Shown here in pieces: positions 5,933-13,976 of a stretch of 25,898 nucleotides of DNA (positions are counted from its first letter, which is position 1; each line of letters starts with the position of its first letter). Location of the stretch: contig DATFPK010000074.1 of assembly GCA_035264885.1 (NCBI GenBank), forward strand, positions 1 to 25,898, in the 5' to 3' direction. Source of the stretch: DATFPK01 sp035264885. GTDB lineage: Bacteria > Actinomycetota > Thermoleophilia > Solirubrobacterales > 70-9. The notes beneath the pieces are model-generated. The model worked only from the letters and a program-made list of their open reading frames with translations. It made no database searches and was not told where the DNA came from. Position numbers and translations under genes: made by a program.

Positions 5933-7075
5933 CTAGAGGCCGAGGGTCTTGGCGATGATGTTGCGCTGGATCTCGGAGGTCCCGCCGTAGATCGTCGAGA
6001 CCAGCGCCTGGCGGACCAGGCGCTCCATGTCGTATTCGGACGAGTAGCCGTATCCGCCCATCAGCTGCATCCCCTCGAGCGCGACGCGCTTGGTCGTCTC
6101 GGTGACGAAGAGTTTCACCATCGACGCCTCGCGCGGGAGCATCCGGCCGGGGTCCTCGTCAGTCATCGAGGCGACCCAGTGGGTCATGAGGCGGGCCGCC
6201 TCGAGGTCCGTGGCCATGTCAGCGAGGCGGTGCTGGAGGGCCTGGAAGGAGCCGATCGGGCGGCCGAACTGGCGCCGCTCCTTGACGTAGGCGAGGGCGT
6301 CGTCGAACGCGCGCTGGGCGATCCCGAGCATGGTCGCGGCGAGGATCAGCCGCTCGACGTTGAGCCCCGCCATGAGCTGCATCCAGGCCTGGTCGACCTC
6401 GCCGAGGACGGCTTCGGCCGGCGCCTCGCAGTCGGTGAAGTAGAGGTAGTTGGTCTCGGTCCCGCCCATCGTCTGGATCGGCTTGACCTCCATCCCTCCG
6501 GCGACGCGCGGCACCCAGATCATCGTCAGACCCTGGTGCTTGTCCTCGGTCTTCGAGGTCCGGGCGACGACGAGAACGTGGTCGGAGATGTGGGCGTTGG
6601 AGCAGAAGACCTTCTGGCCGTTGAGGACGAAGCCGCCGTCGACGCGCTCGGCCGCGGTCTGCAGCGCGCCGACGTCGGAGCCGGCCTCCGGCTCGGTCAT
6701 CGCGATCGCCTCGACCGACCCGCCGGCGATGCCGCCGAGGATCCGCTCCTTTTGCTCGTCGGTGCCGAAGCGCTGCGTGGCACCGGCGACGATCAGGGTC
6801 GTGGCGTAGCCGCCGATCGGGGCCAGGCCGCGCGAGGTCTCCTCCATGAAGAGGCAGGCGTCGAGCATGGTCCCGCCGCTGCCGCCGTAGCGCTCGTCGA
6901 TCGTCACTCCGAGCCAGCCGAGCTCGGCCATCTGGCGGTAGATGTCGAAGTTGTGATGCTCGCGGTAGCCGTCGGTCAGCAGGTCGCGCTGCTCGGCGGT
7001 CCCGCACTCGCGGCGGCAGAAGTCGCGGATCGCGGCGACGAAGTCGCGCTGCTCGTCGGTCAGGGAGAAGTCCAC
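5933..7075 (-). CDS. Acyl-CoA dehydrogenase family protein
   Basis: This 380-residue flavoprotein should oxidise an acyl-CoA to its 2,3-enoyl form, passing electrons to an electron-transfer flavoprotein. The N-terminal helical domain begins VDFSLTDEQRDFVAAIRDFC, followed by GWLGVTIDERYGGSGG. The FAD-binding middle domain has the signature AIAMTEPEAGSDVGALQT and FVLNGQKVFCSNA. The C-terminal domain has KERRQFGRPIGSFQALQHRL and IYGGTSEIQRN. The medium-chain-type catalytic Glu is replaced by Gly in YGGTSEI, but Glu241 in LNVERLIL sits at the position used by isovaleryl/long-chain-type enzymes, so the enzyme is probably active. I chose GTG at 7073-7075; an earlier ATG in frame would read through the tRNA-Thr gene. 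Substrate is unknown. It lies between tRNA-Thr and rpmG, an unusual place. Confidence 0.94.
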   Translation of the reverse strand: MDFSLTDEQRDFVAAIRDFCRRECGTAEQRDLLTDGYREHHNFDIYRQMAELGWLGVTIDERYGGSGGTMLDACLFMEETSRGLAPIGGYATTLIVAGATQRFGTDEQKERILGGIAGGSVEAIAMTEPEAGSDVGALQTAAERVDGGFVLNGQKVFCSNAHISDHVLVVARTSKTEDKHQGLTMIWVPRVAGGMEVKPIQTMGGTETNYLYFTDCEAPAEAVLGEVDQAWMQLMAGLNVERLILAATMLGIAQRAFDDALAYVKERRQFGRPIGSFQALQHRLADMATDLEAARLMTHWVASMTDEDPGRMLPREASMVKLFVTETTKRVALEGMQLMGGYGYSSEYDMERLVRQALVSTIYGGTSEIQRNIIAKTLGL

Positions 7076-7095
7076 TCGGCCGGGCAGCCTAGAGA

Positions 7096-7168
<73 letters not shown>

Positions 7169-7206
7169 GCCGGCGTCACTGTACCGGCGTTCGAAGGGGG
7201 CTAGGC

Positions 7207-7455
7207 ATGGAAGGGATGCGGGGGCAGCGGGAGCGGCTGGCGACGCTGCTCACGGTCGGCGCGGTGCTGGCGATCCTGACCGGCCTGCTCCTCGGTCTGT
7301 TCGTGACGCCGCTCGGCTACATCGCCGTCGCGGTAGGGCTGCTGGACTTCGTCTGGATCGCGCTGCTGCGGGCGGGCCGGATGGGCCCGGGGGCGGACGC
7401 CGGCGCGGCGGAGGAGGCCGACCTGGGCGAGAGCCCCTACGTCCGGGAGGACTGA
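7207..7455 (+). CDS. Small two-span membrane protein
   Basis: This 82-residue protein has two predicted hydrophobic segments, LLTVGAVLAILTGLLLGLFV (about residues 14-33) and YIAVAVGLLDFVWIALL (about 38-54), joined by a short turn. A Gly/Ala/Glu-rich cytoplasmic-looking tail ends ESPYVRED. An AAGGGGG element six bases before the ATG supports the start. The family was not recognised. Its end overlaps the end of the MerR gene by 19 bases, in convergent orientation. It begins 38 bases from tRNA-Thr(GGT), on the other strand. Confidence 0.65.
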   Translation: MEGMRGQRERLATLLTVGAVLAILTGLLLGLFVTPLGYIAVAVGLLDFVWIALLRAGRMGPGADAGAAEEADLGESPYVRED

Positions 7456-8195
7456 CCGGCGAGGGTCTCGAGGGCGGCCTTCTCGGTCGCCTCGCTCATC
7501 GCCAGGTTGAACACCGCGAGGAGCGATTCGGAGGCGAGGGGACGGAGCCGCTCCAGCGCCTCGCGTACCTTCGGCCAGTCATGCTCGGGACGGCCCGCCC
7601 GCTCGAACGGCTCCCAGACCTCGTCGAGGAAGAGCTCGACGAAGGTCCGGGCGACGCCGCGGGCGTGGCGCTGGATCTTCTCGAGCACGTCGAGCGCCCG
7701 GTCGGCGTCGATGCCGAGCTCGGCGAGCTCGGCGGCGGCGTCGCCGAGGAGCGGGCTGACCAGCTCGTAGCGATCGTCATCCAGGGGGCGGACGAAGCCG
7801 AGCCTGATCGCGCGCTCCAGGGTCTCCGGCCGGGGCGGCGAGCCGCCGCGGGTCCAGCGCGCGGTCAGCTCCTCCCCGTCTATATAGAGGGGCTCCTCCT
7901 CCTCGAAGGGAGCGCGGAGGGTGCGAGTGAAGCCGAGAACCTCGGCGCTCGAGCCGCCGACGTCCTCGAGCAGGCGCCTGATCGCCTCCAGGTTGAGGCC
8001 CTCTCCCTGCATGTCGCGGATCAGCTCGATCCGGGCGAGGTGGTCTTCGTTGTAGTAGCCGGTGCGCCCGCGGACCTCGGGCGGCTGGAGGAGGCCGCGG
8101 GACTGGTGGGCCCTGATGTTGCGGACCGTCATCCCGCTGCGCCGGGCCAGCTCGTCGATGGTCAACGTGTCGGTCGTGACCTGGCTCACGAGCAC
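7437..8195 (-). CDS. MerR-family transcriptional regulator
   Basis: The 252-residue protein has an N-terminal MerR winged helix-turn-helix at about residues 10-80: LTIDELARRSGMTVRNIRAH, QSRGLLQPPEVRGRTGYYNE and ARIELIRDMQGEGLNLEAIR. The remaining 170 residues are helical and acidic; they contain a segment resembling a second small winged motif (TLERAIRLGFVRPLDDDRYE) and no cysteine, so it is not a CueR/MerR-type thiol metal sensor. The annotated start is GTG at 8193-8195; another GTG six bases further in is equally possible. The gene diverges from the large membrane protein at 8245, and a 26-bp dyad between them is a likely operator. The ligand is unknown. Confidence 0.9.
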   Translation of the reverse strand: MLVSQVTTDTLTIDELARRSGMTVRNIRAHQSRGLLQPPEVRGRTGYYNEDHLARIELIRDMQGEGLNLEAIRRLLEDVGGSSAEVLGFTRTLRAPFEEEEPLYIDGEELTARWTRGGSPPRPETLERAIRLGFVRPLDDDRYELVSPLLGDAAAELAELGIDADRALDVLEKIQRHARGVARTFVELFLDEVWEPFERAGRPEHDWPKVREALERLRPLASESLLAVFNLAMSEATEKAALETLAGQSSRT

Positions 8196-8196
8196 G

Positions 8197-8222
8197 GATG
8201 GTACACAGGTCTATGTGCCATC
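8197..8222. promoter_or_regulatory. Probable operator dyad between merR-type gene and membrane protein
   Basis: An imperfect 26-bp inverted repeat lies between the two divergent genes. The left half starts GATGGTACACAGG and the right half is TCTATGTGCCATC; 10 of 13 position pairs are complementary. It abuts the MerR start and covers the expected -35 region of the plus-strand promoter. Confidence 0.6.
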
Positions 8223-8230
8223 AAATCGTG

Positions 8231-8236
8231 TAATAT
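8231..8236 (+). promoter_or_regulatory. -10 element for the membrane protein gene
   Basis: TAATAT lies eight bases before the GTG start at 8245, so transcription would begin at or next to the start codon (a leaderless mRNA). No good -35 hexamer is visible 17 bases upstream, which would fit an activator-dependent promoter. Confidence 0.55.
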
Positions 8237-8244
8237 TCTTCGGT

Positions 8245-10092
8245 GTGAACGTCTTGGCTCTCGCCTCCCCCTTGGTCGCCAGGGGCGAGCCCGCCGGAGG
8301 GGCCGCGCTCGACCAGATCATCATCGCCAACGCGGTGGCGATCGTCGCGTCCGGCCTGCTCGGCTGGCTCGTCCTCGGCCACCGCAGCGGCCGGGTGCCT
8401 TACCTGGGCCGGGCCGGCGCGGCGACGGAGCGCCTCATGGGCCTGCCGTCCTGGGCGGCCCTGCCGAACATCGTCTCCGGGATCTCGCTGATCGTCGCCC
8501 TGACCGGGATGTACTGGGACATCGCCCTCCACATCGGGGTCGGGCGCGACGCCGGGCCGCTGGCCAACCCCGCCCACTACCTGATCCTGGCGGGCCTGTT
8601 CGGGATCTTCGCGGCGGGCTGGCTCGCGATCGGACTGCCGAAGGAGAAGCCCGGCCCGACGGCGGTCAAGATCGCCCCTGGCTGGTACGCCCCGGTTGGT
8701 GGCGTGATGATCACGGCCTGCGCGTTCTTCGCGCTGCTCGGGTTCCCCCTCGACGACCTCTGGCATCGCCTGTTCGGGCAGGACGTGACCCTCTGGGGTC
8801 CGACCCATCTGATGCTGATCGGGGGCGCGTCGCTGACGCTGGTCGGACAGGCGGTCCTGCTGGTCGAGGGGATGCGGGCAAAGCCGCGCGCCGAGCGGGA
8901 AGGCAGCCAGCGGTTCCTGGTGAGTCTGCGGCGGGTCGGGATCATGGGCGCCTTCCTGATCGGGCTCTCGACCTTCCAGGCGGAGTTCGACTTCGGCGTC
9001 CCGCAATTCCAGATGGTCTTCCAGCCGATGCTGATCGCGCTCGCCGCCGCCATGGCGCTGGTCTGCGCCCGCCTCTGGATCGGCCCCGGTGGCGCCTTCG
9101 CCGCGGTCGGTTTCTTTCTCGCCATGCGCTGGGCGATCGCGCTTCTGATCTACCTCGGCTTCGGCGAGTCGCTGCCGGTCACGCCCCTCTACCTGCCCGA
9201 GGCGGCTCTGGTCGAGCTGACGGCGCTCTTGCTGGTCCGCCGGCCGTTCGCCTTCGCGGCGGTGTCGGGGGTCCTGGTCGGGACGGTCGGGTTCGCCGCC
9301 GAGTACGTCTGGACCCACGTCGTCATGCCGCTGCCGTGGAACGAGTCGCTGCTGCCCGAGGGGCCGATCCTCGCAACGGTGACCGGTCTCGCCGGCGCGA
9401 TCTGCGGCGCGATGATCGCGCTCTCGCTCCAGTCGCGGCTGCCGGGCCGGGCGATGGTCCGTCCGCTCGGCGCCGTGGCGCTGCTTGTCGTCGCGATCGG
9501 CGTCGGCTATGGGCTGTCGACCAGCGAGCCGGACGAGATCAGCGCTTCGGTGAAGCTGACCGAGGCAACCCCGCCGCCGGACCGCGAGGTCCAGGCGCAA
9601 GTGCGGCTCGACCCGCCGGACACCGCCGACGACGCCCGCTGGCTCCAGGTGACCGCCTGGCAGGGGGGCGGCCTGGTCGTCAACCGGCTCGAGGAGGCGA
9701 GCGGCGGGACGTGGCGGACGACCGAGCCGATTCCGGTGCACGGCGAGTGGAAGTCGATCCTCCGCCTCCACAAGGGCGACACCATCGCCGGCGTCCCGAT
9801 CTACCTGCCCGAGGATCCGGTCATCCCGGCGCCGGCCGTTCCCGCCAGGCCTAGCTTCACCCGCGAGTTCACGACCGACAAGGAGATCCTCCAGCGCGAG
9901 AGCGAGCAGGACGTCGCCGGATGGCTGACGACCGCCGCCCCGCTCGTCGTCCTCGCGATCGCGCTGTCGCTGCTGGCCCTGCTGACGTGGGGCCTGGCGC
10001 GGCTGAGCCGGTCGGGCTCCCAGCCGGAGGGCGGAAGTGAGAGGCGCGGCGCGGGCGCTATCGGCCCGCAGCCCGCCGCAGGCGCTCGGTGA
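8245..10092 (+). CDS. Polytopic membrane protein with duplicated D-x3-H-x(13-14)-H motif
   Basis: This 615-residue protein was not assigned to a known family. Roughly 12 membrane spans occupy residues 22-424, followed by an extracytoplasmic domain (about 425-555), one last span (560-585) and a short tail. The spans contain two related units. The first has D92, H96, G100, D102, P109 and H111; the second has D170, H174, G178, D180, P186 and H188. Both follow D-x3-H-x3-G-x-D...P-x-H at the junction of two helices, as expected for a metal site. The outer domain has a beta-sandwich look (GGTWRTTEPIPVHGEWKSIL) reminiscent of FixH/YtkA-like domains in copper-related proteins. GTG at 8245 is chosen because it follows a -10 box and the upstream frame runs antisense through the MerR gene. 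Its end overlaps the threonine aldolase gene by 35 bases. A metal role is inference. Confidence 0.82.
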   Translation: MNVLALASPLVARGEPAGGAALDQIIIANAVAIVASGLLGWLVLGHRSGRVPYLGRAGAATERLMGLPSWAALPNIVSGISLIVALTGMYWDIALHIGVGRDAGPLANPAHYLILAGLFGIFAAGWLAIGLPKEKPGPTAVKIAPGWYAPVGGVMITACAFFALLGFPLDDLWHRLFGQDVTLWGPTHLMLIGGASLTLVGQAVLLVEGMRAKPRAEREGSQRFLVSLRRVGIMGAFLIGLSTFQAEFDFGVPQFQMVFQPMLIALAAAMALVCARLWIGPGGAFAAVGFFLAMRWAIALLIYLGFGESLPVTPLYLPEAALVELTALLLVRRPFAFAAVSGVLVGTVGFAAEYVWTHVVMPLPWNESLLPEGPILATVTGLAGAICGAMIALSLQSRLPGRAMVRPLGAVALLVVAIGVGYGLSTSEPDEISASVKLTEATPPPDREVQAQVRLDPPDTADDARWLQVTAWQGGGLVVNRLEEASGGTWRTTEPIPVHGEWKSILRLHKGDTIAGVPIYLPEDPVIPAPAVPARPSFTREFTTDKEILQRESEQDVAGWLTTAAPLVVLAIALSLLALLTWGLARLSRSGSQPEGGSERRGAGAIGPQPAAGAR

Positions 10093-11110
10093 ATCCGTCG
10101 ACGTCCCCGGGCGTCGTGTCCCAGGACGTCATGAGCCGGACGACGCCCGCCTCCTCCTCCCAGACGTAGAAGGCGCGCTCGCCGCCCTCGCCGAACTCCA
10201 GCTGCTCGATCGCCGCGGCGGGGAGGTGGGCGAAGACGCCGTTCGCCTGCGCCGGGTGGGCGAGCTCGACCCCTTCGACCGCCGTGATCGCGTCGGCCAG
10301 GCGGGCGGCCATCTCGTTCGCGTGCGCGGCGTTGCGGCGCCAGAGGTCGCCCGGCCCGAGCAGGGCATCCAGCTGGGCGCTCAGGAAGCGCATCTTCGAC
10401 GCGAGCTGGAGGGCGCCCTTGCGGATCGATGCAGCGCCGTCGCCGAGGCCGCGGCGGAGGAAGACGACCGCCTCTCCGGCCAGGAGGCCGTTCTTGGTGC
10501 CGCCGAAGGAGAGAAGGTCGGCGCCGGCGCCGGTCGTGAGGTCGCCGAGTGACGCGCCGGCGGCCACGGCCGCGTTGGCGAGGCGGGCGCCGTCGACGTG
10601 GAGGAGGAGGTCGCGCTGATGGGCGAAGTCGGCGAGCGCGGCGACCTCGTCGGGGTCGTAGACGGTGCCGAGCTCGGTGGAGTTCGAGATTGAGATGACG
10701 CGCGGCTGGGCGAAGTGCTCGTCGCCCACCCGGCTCCAGGGGATCGCGCGCTCGAGGAGGTCGGGTGTCAGCTTGCCGTCGGGCGTGGTGACCGGGAGGA
10801 GCTTGACGCCGGCCACCTTCTCCGGCGCGCCGGCCTCGTCGACGTTGAGGTGGGCGGTCTCCGGGCAGGCGACGGCCTGCCAGGGGCGAGTGACGGCTGC
10901 GATCGCGACGACGTTGGCGCCGCTGCCGTTGAAGACGGGGAGGCCGACGGCGTCCGAACCGAAGTGCTCGCGGAACCGGCTGGCGAGGGCCGTGGTGAAC
11001 CGGTCGGCGCCGTAGGCAGGGGCGTGAGCGTCGTTGGCGGCGGCGATCGCCTCGAGGACCTCGGGGTGGACGCCGGAGTGGTTGTCGCTTGCGAAGCCGC
11101 GCCCGCTCAC
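10058..11110 (-). CDS. Low-specificity threonine aldolase / beta-eliminating lyase family
   Basis: This 350-residue PLP enzyme belongs to the threonine aldolase family (fold type I), which cleaves L-threonine or other beta-hydroxy amino acids to glycine and an aldehyde. The start FASDNHSGVHPEVLEAI is typical. H87 (in PETAHLNVDEAGAPE) should stack on PLP, HVDGARLANA (D173, R176) holds the cofactor, and K206 in SFGGTKNG is the Schiff-base lysine. The GTG start overlaps the SDR stop by four bases (GTGA), so translation is probably coupled. It is the last gene of the three-gene operon starting at 13900. The true substrate in this operon may not be threonine. Confidence 0.93.
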   Translation of the reverse strand: MSGRGFASDNHSGVHPEVLEAIAAANDAHAPAYGADRFTTALASRFREHFGSDAVGLPVFNGSGANVVAIAAVTRPWQAVACPETAHLNVDEAGAPEKVAGVKLLPVTTPDGKLTPDLLERAIPWSRVGDEHFAQPRVISISNSTELGTVYDPDEVAALADFAHQRDLLLHVDGARLANAAVAAGASLGDLTTGAGADLLSFGGTKNGLLAGEAVVFLRRGLGDGAASIRKGALQLASKMRFLSAQLDALLGPGDLWRRNAAHANEMAARLADAITAVEGVELAHPAQANGVFAHLPAAAIEQLEFGEGGERAFYVWEEEAGVVRLMTSWDTTPGDVDGFTERLRRAAGR

Positions 11111-11814
11111 TGGTGCAGGTGCAGCCGCTGGCCGTTCATCCTCGAGCCGGCGTCGGAGCAGAGGAAGGCGATCGCTTCGGCAATGTGCTCGGCGGGGGTG
11201 AAGGCGCGGAGGGGCTTGTCGGGGCTCTCAGCGCGCATCTGGGGGGTGAGTATCGCGTTGACGACGACGATGTTGGCGATCGCCCCGCTTTCGGCGAACC
11301 CGTCGGCGAGGGCGAGGGTCCAGGCCTCGGCGGCGGCCTTCGCAGCGGCGTAGGCGGCGTTGTCGTTCGAGGGGCTCTGGGCTTGCTGGGCGGAGACGAG
11401 GACGAAGCGGCCGTGCTCGGAGGAGACGAGGGCGTCGTGGAACGCGCGGGTGGTGTGCTGGACGGTGCGGACGAGGAGGCCATGGAGGAAGTCCCAGTCT
11501 TCGAGCGGGGCCTCGTGCAGGGCGGTTCCGCCACGCCAGCCGCCGACGAGGTGGAGGAGGGCGTCGACGCGCCCGAAGCGGTCGGTGAGGGCGGCGCACC
11601 AGTCGCGGGCGGCGGCCTCGTCGAGGAGGTCGATCGCGCGGCCGTCCCAGCGGTCCTCGCCGAGCGCGAGATCGGCGCCGAGGGCGTCGAGGCGGCCCTG
11701 GTCGCGGTCGGTGCCGGCGAGGCTGGCGCCTGCGTCGGCGAGGCGCCGGGCCACGACCGGCCCGAGGCCGCCCGCGGCGCCCGCGATCGCGATGACGCGG
11801 TTACTCAGATCCAC
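11107..11814 (-). CDS. Short-chain dehydrogenase/reductase
   Basis: This 235-residue protein has the classical SDR fold. The glycine-rich NAD(P) motif is AGAAGGLG near residues 11-18, where Ala replaces the more common Thr. An acidic residue after strand 2 (AGTDRDQGRL) hints at NAD preference. Active-site residues S141 (FVLVSAQQAQ), Y155 and K159 (YAAAK) are present. The C-terminal half includes IANIVVVNAILTPQMR, which follows the usual N-x-[VI] block, and ends in GQRLHLHQ. Its GTG start overlaps the preceding gene by 14 bases and its stop overlaps the threonine aldolase start, so the three proteins are made together. One possibility is that it oxidises or reduces a hydroxy or keto amino acid used by the aldolase. 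Confidence 0.92.
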   Translation of the reverse strand: MDLSNRVIAIAGAAGGLGPVVARRLADAGASLAGTDRDQGRLDALGADLALGEDRWDGRAIDLLDEAAARDWCAALTDRFGRVDALLHLVGGWRGGTALHEAPLEDWDFLHGLLVRTVQHTTRAFHDALVSSEHGRFVLVSAQQAQSPSNDNAAYAAAKAAAEAWTLALADGFAESGAIANIVVVNAILTPQMRAESPDKPLRAFTPAEHIAEAIAFLCSDAGSRMNGQRLHLHQ

Positions 11815-13900
11815 GACGGAGCGCCGGCGCCAGCTTCGGTCTGAGCTGGGTGTAGAAGAGGCTGAGGGGGAACTCGTCGTCGCGGACCAGGTCGACGAGC
11901 TGCTTGGGCTCGTCCACCTCGGGTAGGTCGCGGCGCGCGGTTGCCCAGTGCGAGGACTCGGCTGGCGGCACGTATTCGGCGACGAGGTCGTGCGCGGCGA
12001 TCCACTGGGAGAGCTTGGAGCGGTCGATGCCCGAGTGATACAGGTCGGCGACGCGGGTGCGGAGGGCGCCGACGCCGTCGGCGACGGTCTCCCAGTCGAT
12101 CGTCAGGCGATTGTCGGTCCAGTGGAGGTGGCCTTCCTGGTGGAGGTAGGCGAACAGGAGCTGGCCACCGAGGCCGTCGTAGTTGCGGACGCGGTCGCCG
12201 GTGATCGGGAAGCGGAACAGGCGGTCGAAGAGGATCGCGTACTGGACGTGCCGGGCGAAGGCGAAGCCGGAGCGCTCCAGGGAGACCGCCTCGCCGAATG
12301 CGGTGAGGTCGCAGCGCAGCTCCTCGAGCGCGTACATCCAGTAGGGACTGCGCTGGCGGATCATGAAGGGGTCGAAGGGGAGGTCGCCGCGCATGTGGGT
12401 GCGGTCGTGGATCAGGTCCCAGGCGATGAAGGCGTCCCGGGACAGGGACCGCGAGACGAGCAGGGCCGCGGCATCGGGCGGGAGATTGAGGCGAAGGACG
12501 CCGGCGGCGGCTCCGCAGACGCGGCGGAAGCGCTCGGCCTCGCGGTCGCAGAAGATCGCGCCGAAGTGGGCGGGCGGGCGCCCGCGAGTGGCGAAGGTCT
12601 CGGGGAAGAGGACTGCGCACTCGGAGTCGTAGCCGGCCGTGTTGTCGACGAGCTCGACCGGCACGAACTTGGCGTTGTCGTAGCCGCTTGACTCGAGCTC
12701 GGCGACGAAGGGCGGCCACGCCGTGCGGAGGATGAGGGCCTCGAAGCAGGTGTCGCGCGAGGCGTTCTGCTTGTACATCGGGAAGACGACGAGGTGCTCG
12801 ATGCCGTCCTCGCGGTGGCGCTCGGGGCGGAAGACGTCGGTGGAGGCGAGGAAGTCCGGAGGGCCGAACCCGGAGTCGGCCCAGCCGGCGAGGTCGGCGC
12901 GAAAGGCTTCGAAGTAGGCGTCCTGGTGGGGGAAGCGGGGGGCGAGGGCGGCGACCTCGGTCGCGATCCGCTCGGTGAAGGCGGCGACGCGGTCGCGGTC
13001 ATGGCGGGAGAGGTCGACCGAGCCGTCGGCCTCCTGGGTGAGGCGAAGCTCGGCGACGGCGGCCTTGAGACGGTCCCAGTGGGGGTCGGCGGCGGCGGGG
13101 GACGGGGTCGCGGAGGGCGGCGCCGCGAAGGCGGTGCCGGCGGCCCAGTAGACGAGGTTGAGCCAGAGATCGGCGTGGTCGAGGTCACCGATGCAGTCGT
13201 CGCCGAAGAGGTCGGAGTCGGAAAGGACGGCGACGCGGCCGTCCCCGTGCTCGAGCGCCGCGGCGAGGGGGGCGCGGGGCGGTTCGGCGCTGGGATGCGT
13301 GCGAGCGAGAACGGCGGCGCCGTTGGAGAGATCGAGGGTGCCGGCCCGGTAGAAGCAGGCCGCGGCGACGCGGGCGAGGAGGTCGGGTCCGCGGGGCTCC
13401 CCGGAGCCGAGGTCGGCGATCACCCACGACGGGGCGTCGCGGTGGTGCTCGTAGTCCTGGACGGTGGCGTTCTCGACCCGGACGCCGAAGCGGGCGAGAA
13501 GGTCGTTGAGGTTGTTCTCGTACTTGTCCTGCTCGGTCTCGGCGAGGACGATGAGGCCGCCGCCGCGGCGTACGAAGCCCTCGATCGCGTCGATCTCGGC
13601 CGCCTCGAGCCGGGGGGAGCCGCCCTCGACGGTGTGCTCCCATCGGGGGTCGGAGGGGTGGGCGATGACGAGGACGTCGGCGTCGCCGAGGGCGGCGGCG
13701 GTGAGGGGGCCGGAAGTGTGGGCGTCGACGCTGAACTCGCGGTCGGCGATAGCGGCGGCGGCGCGGGCGAGGGAGGAGTCGCCGGGGTGGGCGGGGGCGA
13801 TCCGGGCGGCGACTTCCGGGCGGATGGTCCAGGCCTCGGAATGGGCCTCGTCGAAGAGGACGCGGGCGTGCTTGGGGGTGGCGGGGACGGCAGCAGGCAT
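11801..13900 (-). CDS. GATase-like domain fused to DUF6421-like protein
   Basis: This 699-residue protein has two parts. Residues 1-260 look like a class I glutamine-amidotransferase-like (ThuA/DUF4350-type) fold: ARVLFDEAHSEAWTIRPE, ADVLVIAHPSD, FVRRGGGLIVLAETEQDKYE and GRVAVLSDSDLFGDD. There is no nucleophilic Cys at the expected elbow, so this part is probably non-catalytic. Residues 275-699 resemble the uncharacterised DUF6421 family known from streptomycetes, as I remember it. They include H498-D-R-T-H502 followed by E526-E-L-R-C-D531 and a later Q-E-G-H-L-H-W block (H591, H593), suggestive of a metal centre. I chose ATG at 13898-13900 because a sigma-70-type promoter ends just before it and an upstream ATG would lie before the transcription start. 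First gene of the operon with the SDR and threonine aldolase. Confidence 0.82.
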   Translation of the reverse strand: MPAAVPATPKHARVLFDEAHSEAWTIRPEVAARIAPAHPGDSSLARAAAAIADREFSVDAHTSGPLTAAALGDADVLVIAHPSDPRWEHTVEGGSPRLEAAEIDAIEGFVRRGGGLIVLAETEQDKYENNLNDLLARFGVRVENATVQDYEHHRDAPSWVIADLGSGEPRGPDLLARVAAACFYRAGTLDLSNGAAVLARTHPSAEPPRAPLAAALEHGDGRVAVLSDSDLFGDDCIGDLDHADLWLNLVYWAAGTAFAAPPSATPSPAAADPHWDRLKAAVAELRLTQEADGSVDLSRHDRDRVAAFTERIATEVAALAPRFPHQDAYFEAFRADLAGWADSGFGPPDFLASTDVFRPERHREDGIEHLVVFPMYKQNASRDTCFEALILRTAWPPFVAELESSGYDNAKFVPVELVDNTAGYDSECAVLFPETFATRGRPPAHFGAIFCDREAERFRRVCGAAAGVLRLNLPPDAAALLVSRSLSRDAFIAWDLIHDRTHMRGDLPFDPFMIRQRSPYWMYALEELRCDLTAFGEAVSLERSGFAFARHVQYAILFDRLFRFPITGDRVRNYDGLGGQLLFAYLHQEGHLHWTDNRLTIDWETVADGVGALRTRVADLYHSGIDRSKLSQWIAAHDLVAEYVPPAESSHWATARRDLPEVDEPKQLVDLVRDDEFPLSLFYTQLRPKLAPALRRGSE

Positions 13901-13909
13901 GCGTATTCG

Positions 13910-13938
13910 AGGGTAAGGCGGCGGCTGGATGGAGTCAA
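13910..13938 (-). promoter_or_regulatory. Promoter of the DUF6421-SDR-aldolase operon
   Basis: On the minus strand TTGACT (13933-13938), a 17-base spacer and TACCCT (13910-13915) form a good housekeeping promoter. Transcription should start near 13903, leaving an mRNA with three or fewer bases before the ATG at 13900. Confidence 0.7.
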
Positions 13939-13963
13939 TAGCGAGGATCTGGCGATTCTGCGT

Positions 13964-13969
13964 TAGATT
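13964..13969 (+). promoter_or_regulatory. -10 element of the Lrp/AsnC regulator gene
   Basis: TAGATT lies seven bases before the ATG at 13977, pointing to a leaderless mRNA. No clear -35 is visible. An imperfect dyad (GGATCTGGCG and its partner ending AGATTCC, about 13945-13971) overlaps it and could be an autoregulatory Lrp site. Confidence 0.5.
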
Positions 13970-13976
13970 CCTGCGC

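Noticed and set aside
7581..9854. 757-codon plus-strand frame
   Set aside because: It is antisense to the MerR gene and then out of frame within the membrane protein; its composition is Arg/Pro-rich with no domain.
12794..13966. 390-codon plus-strand Gly/Val/Glu-rich frame
   Set aside because: Antisense shadow of the DUF6421-like gene; no motif and no ribosome binding site.
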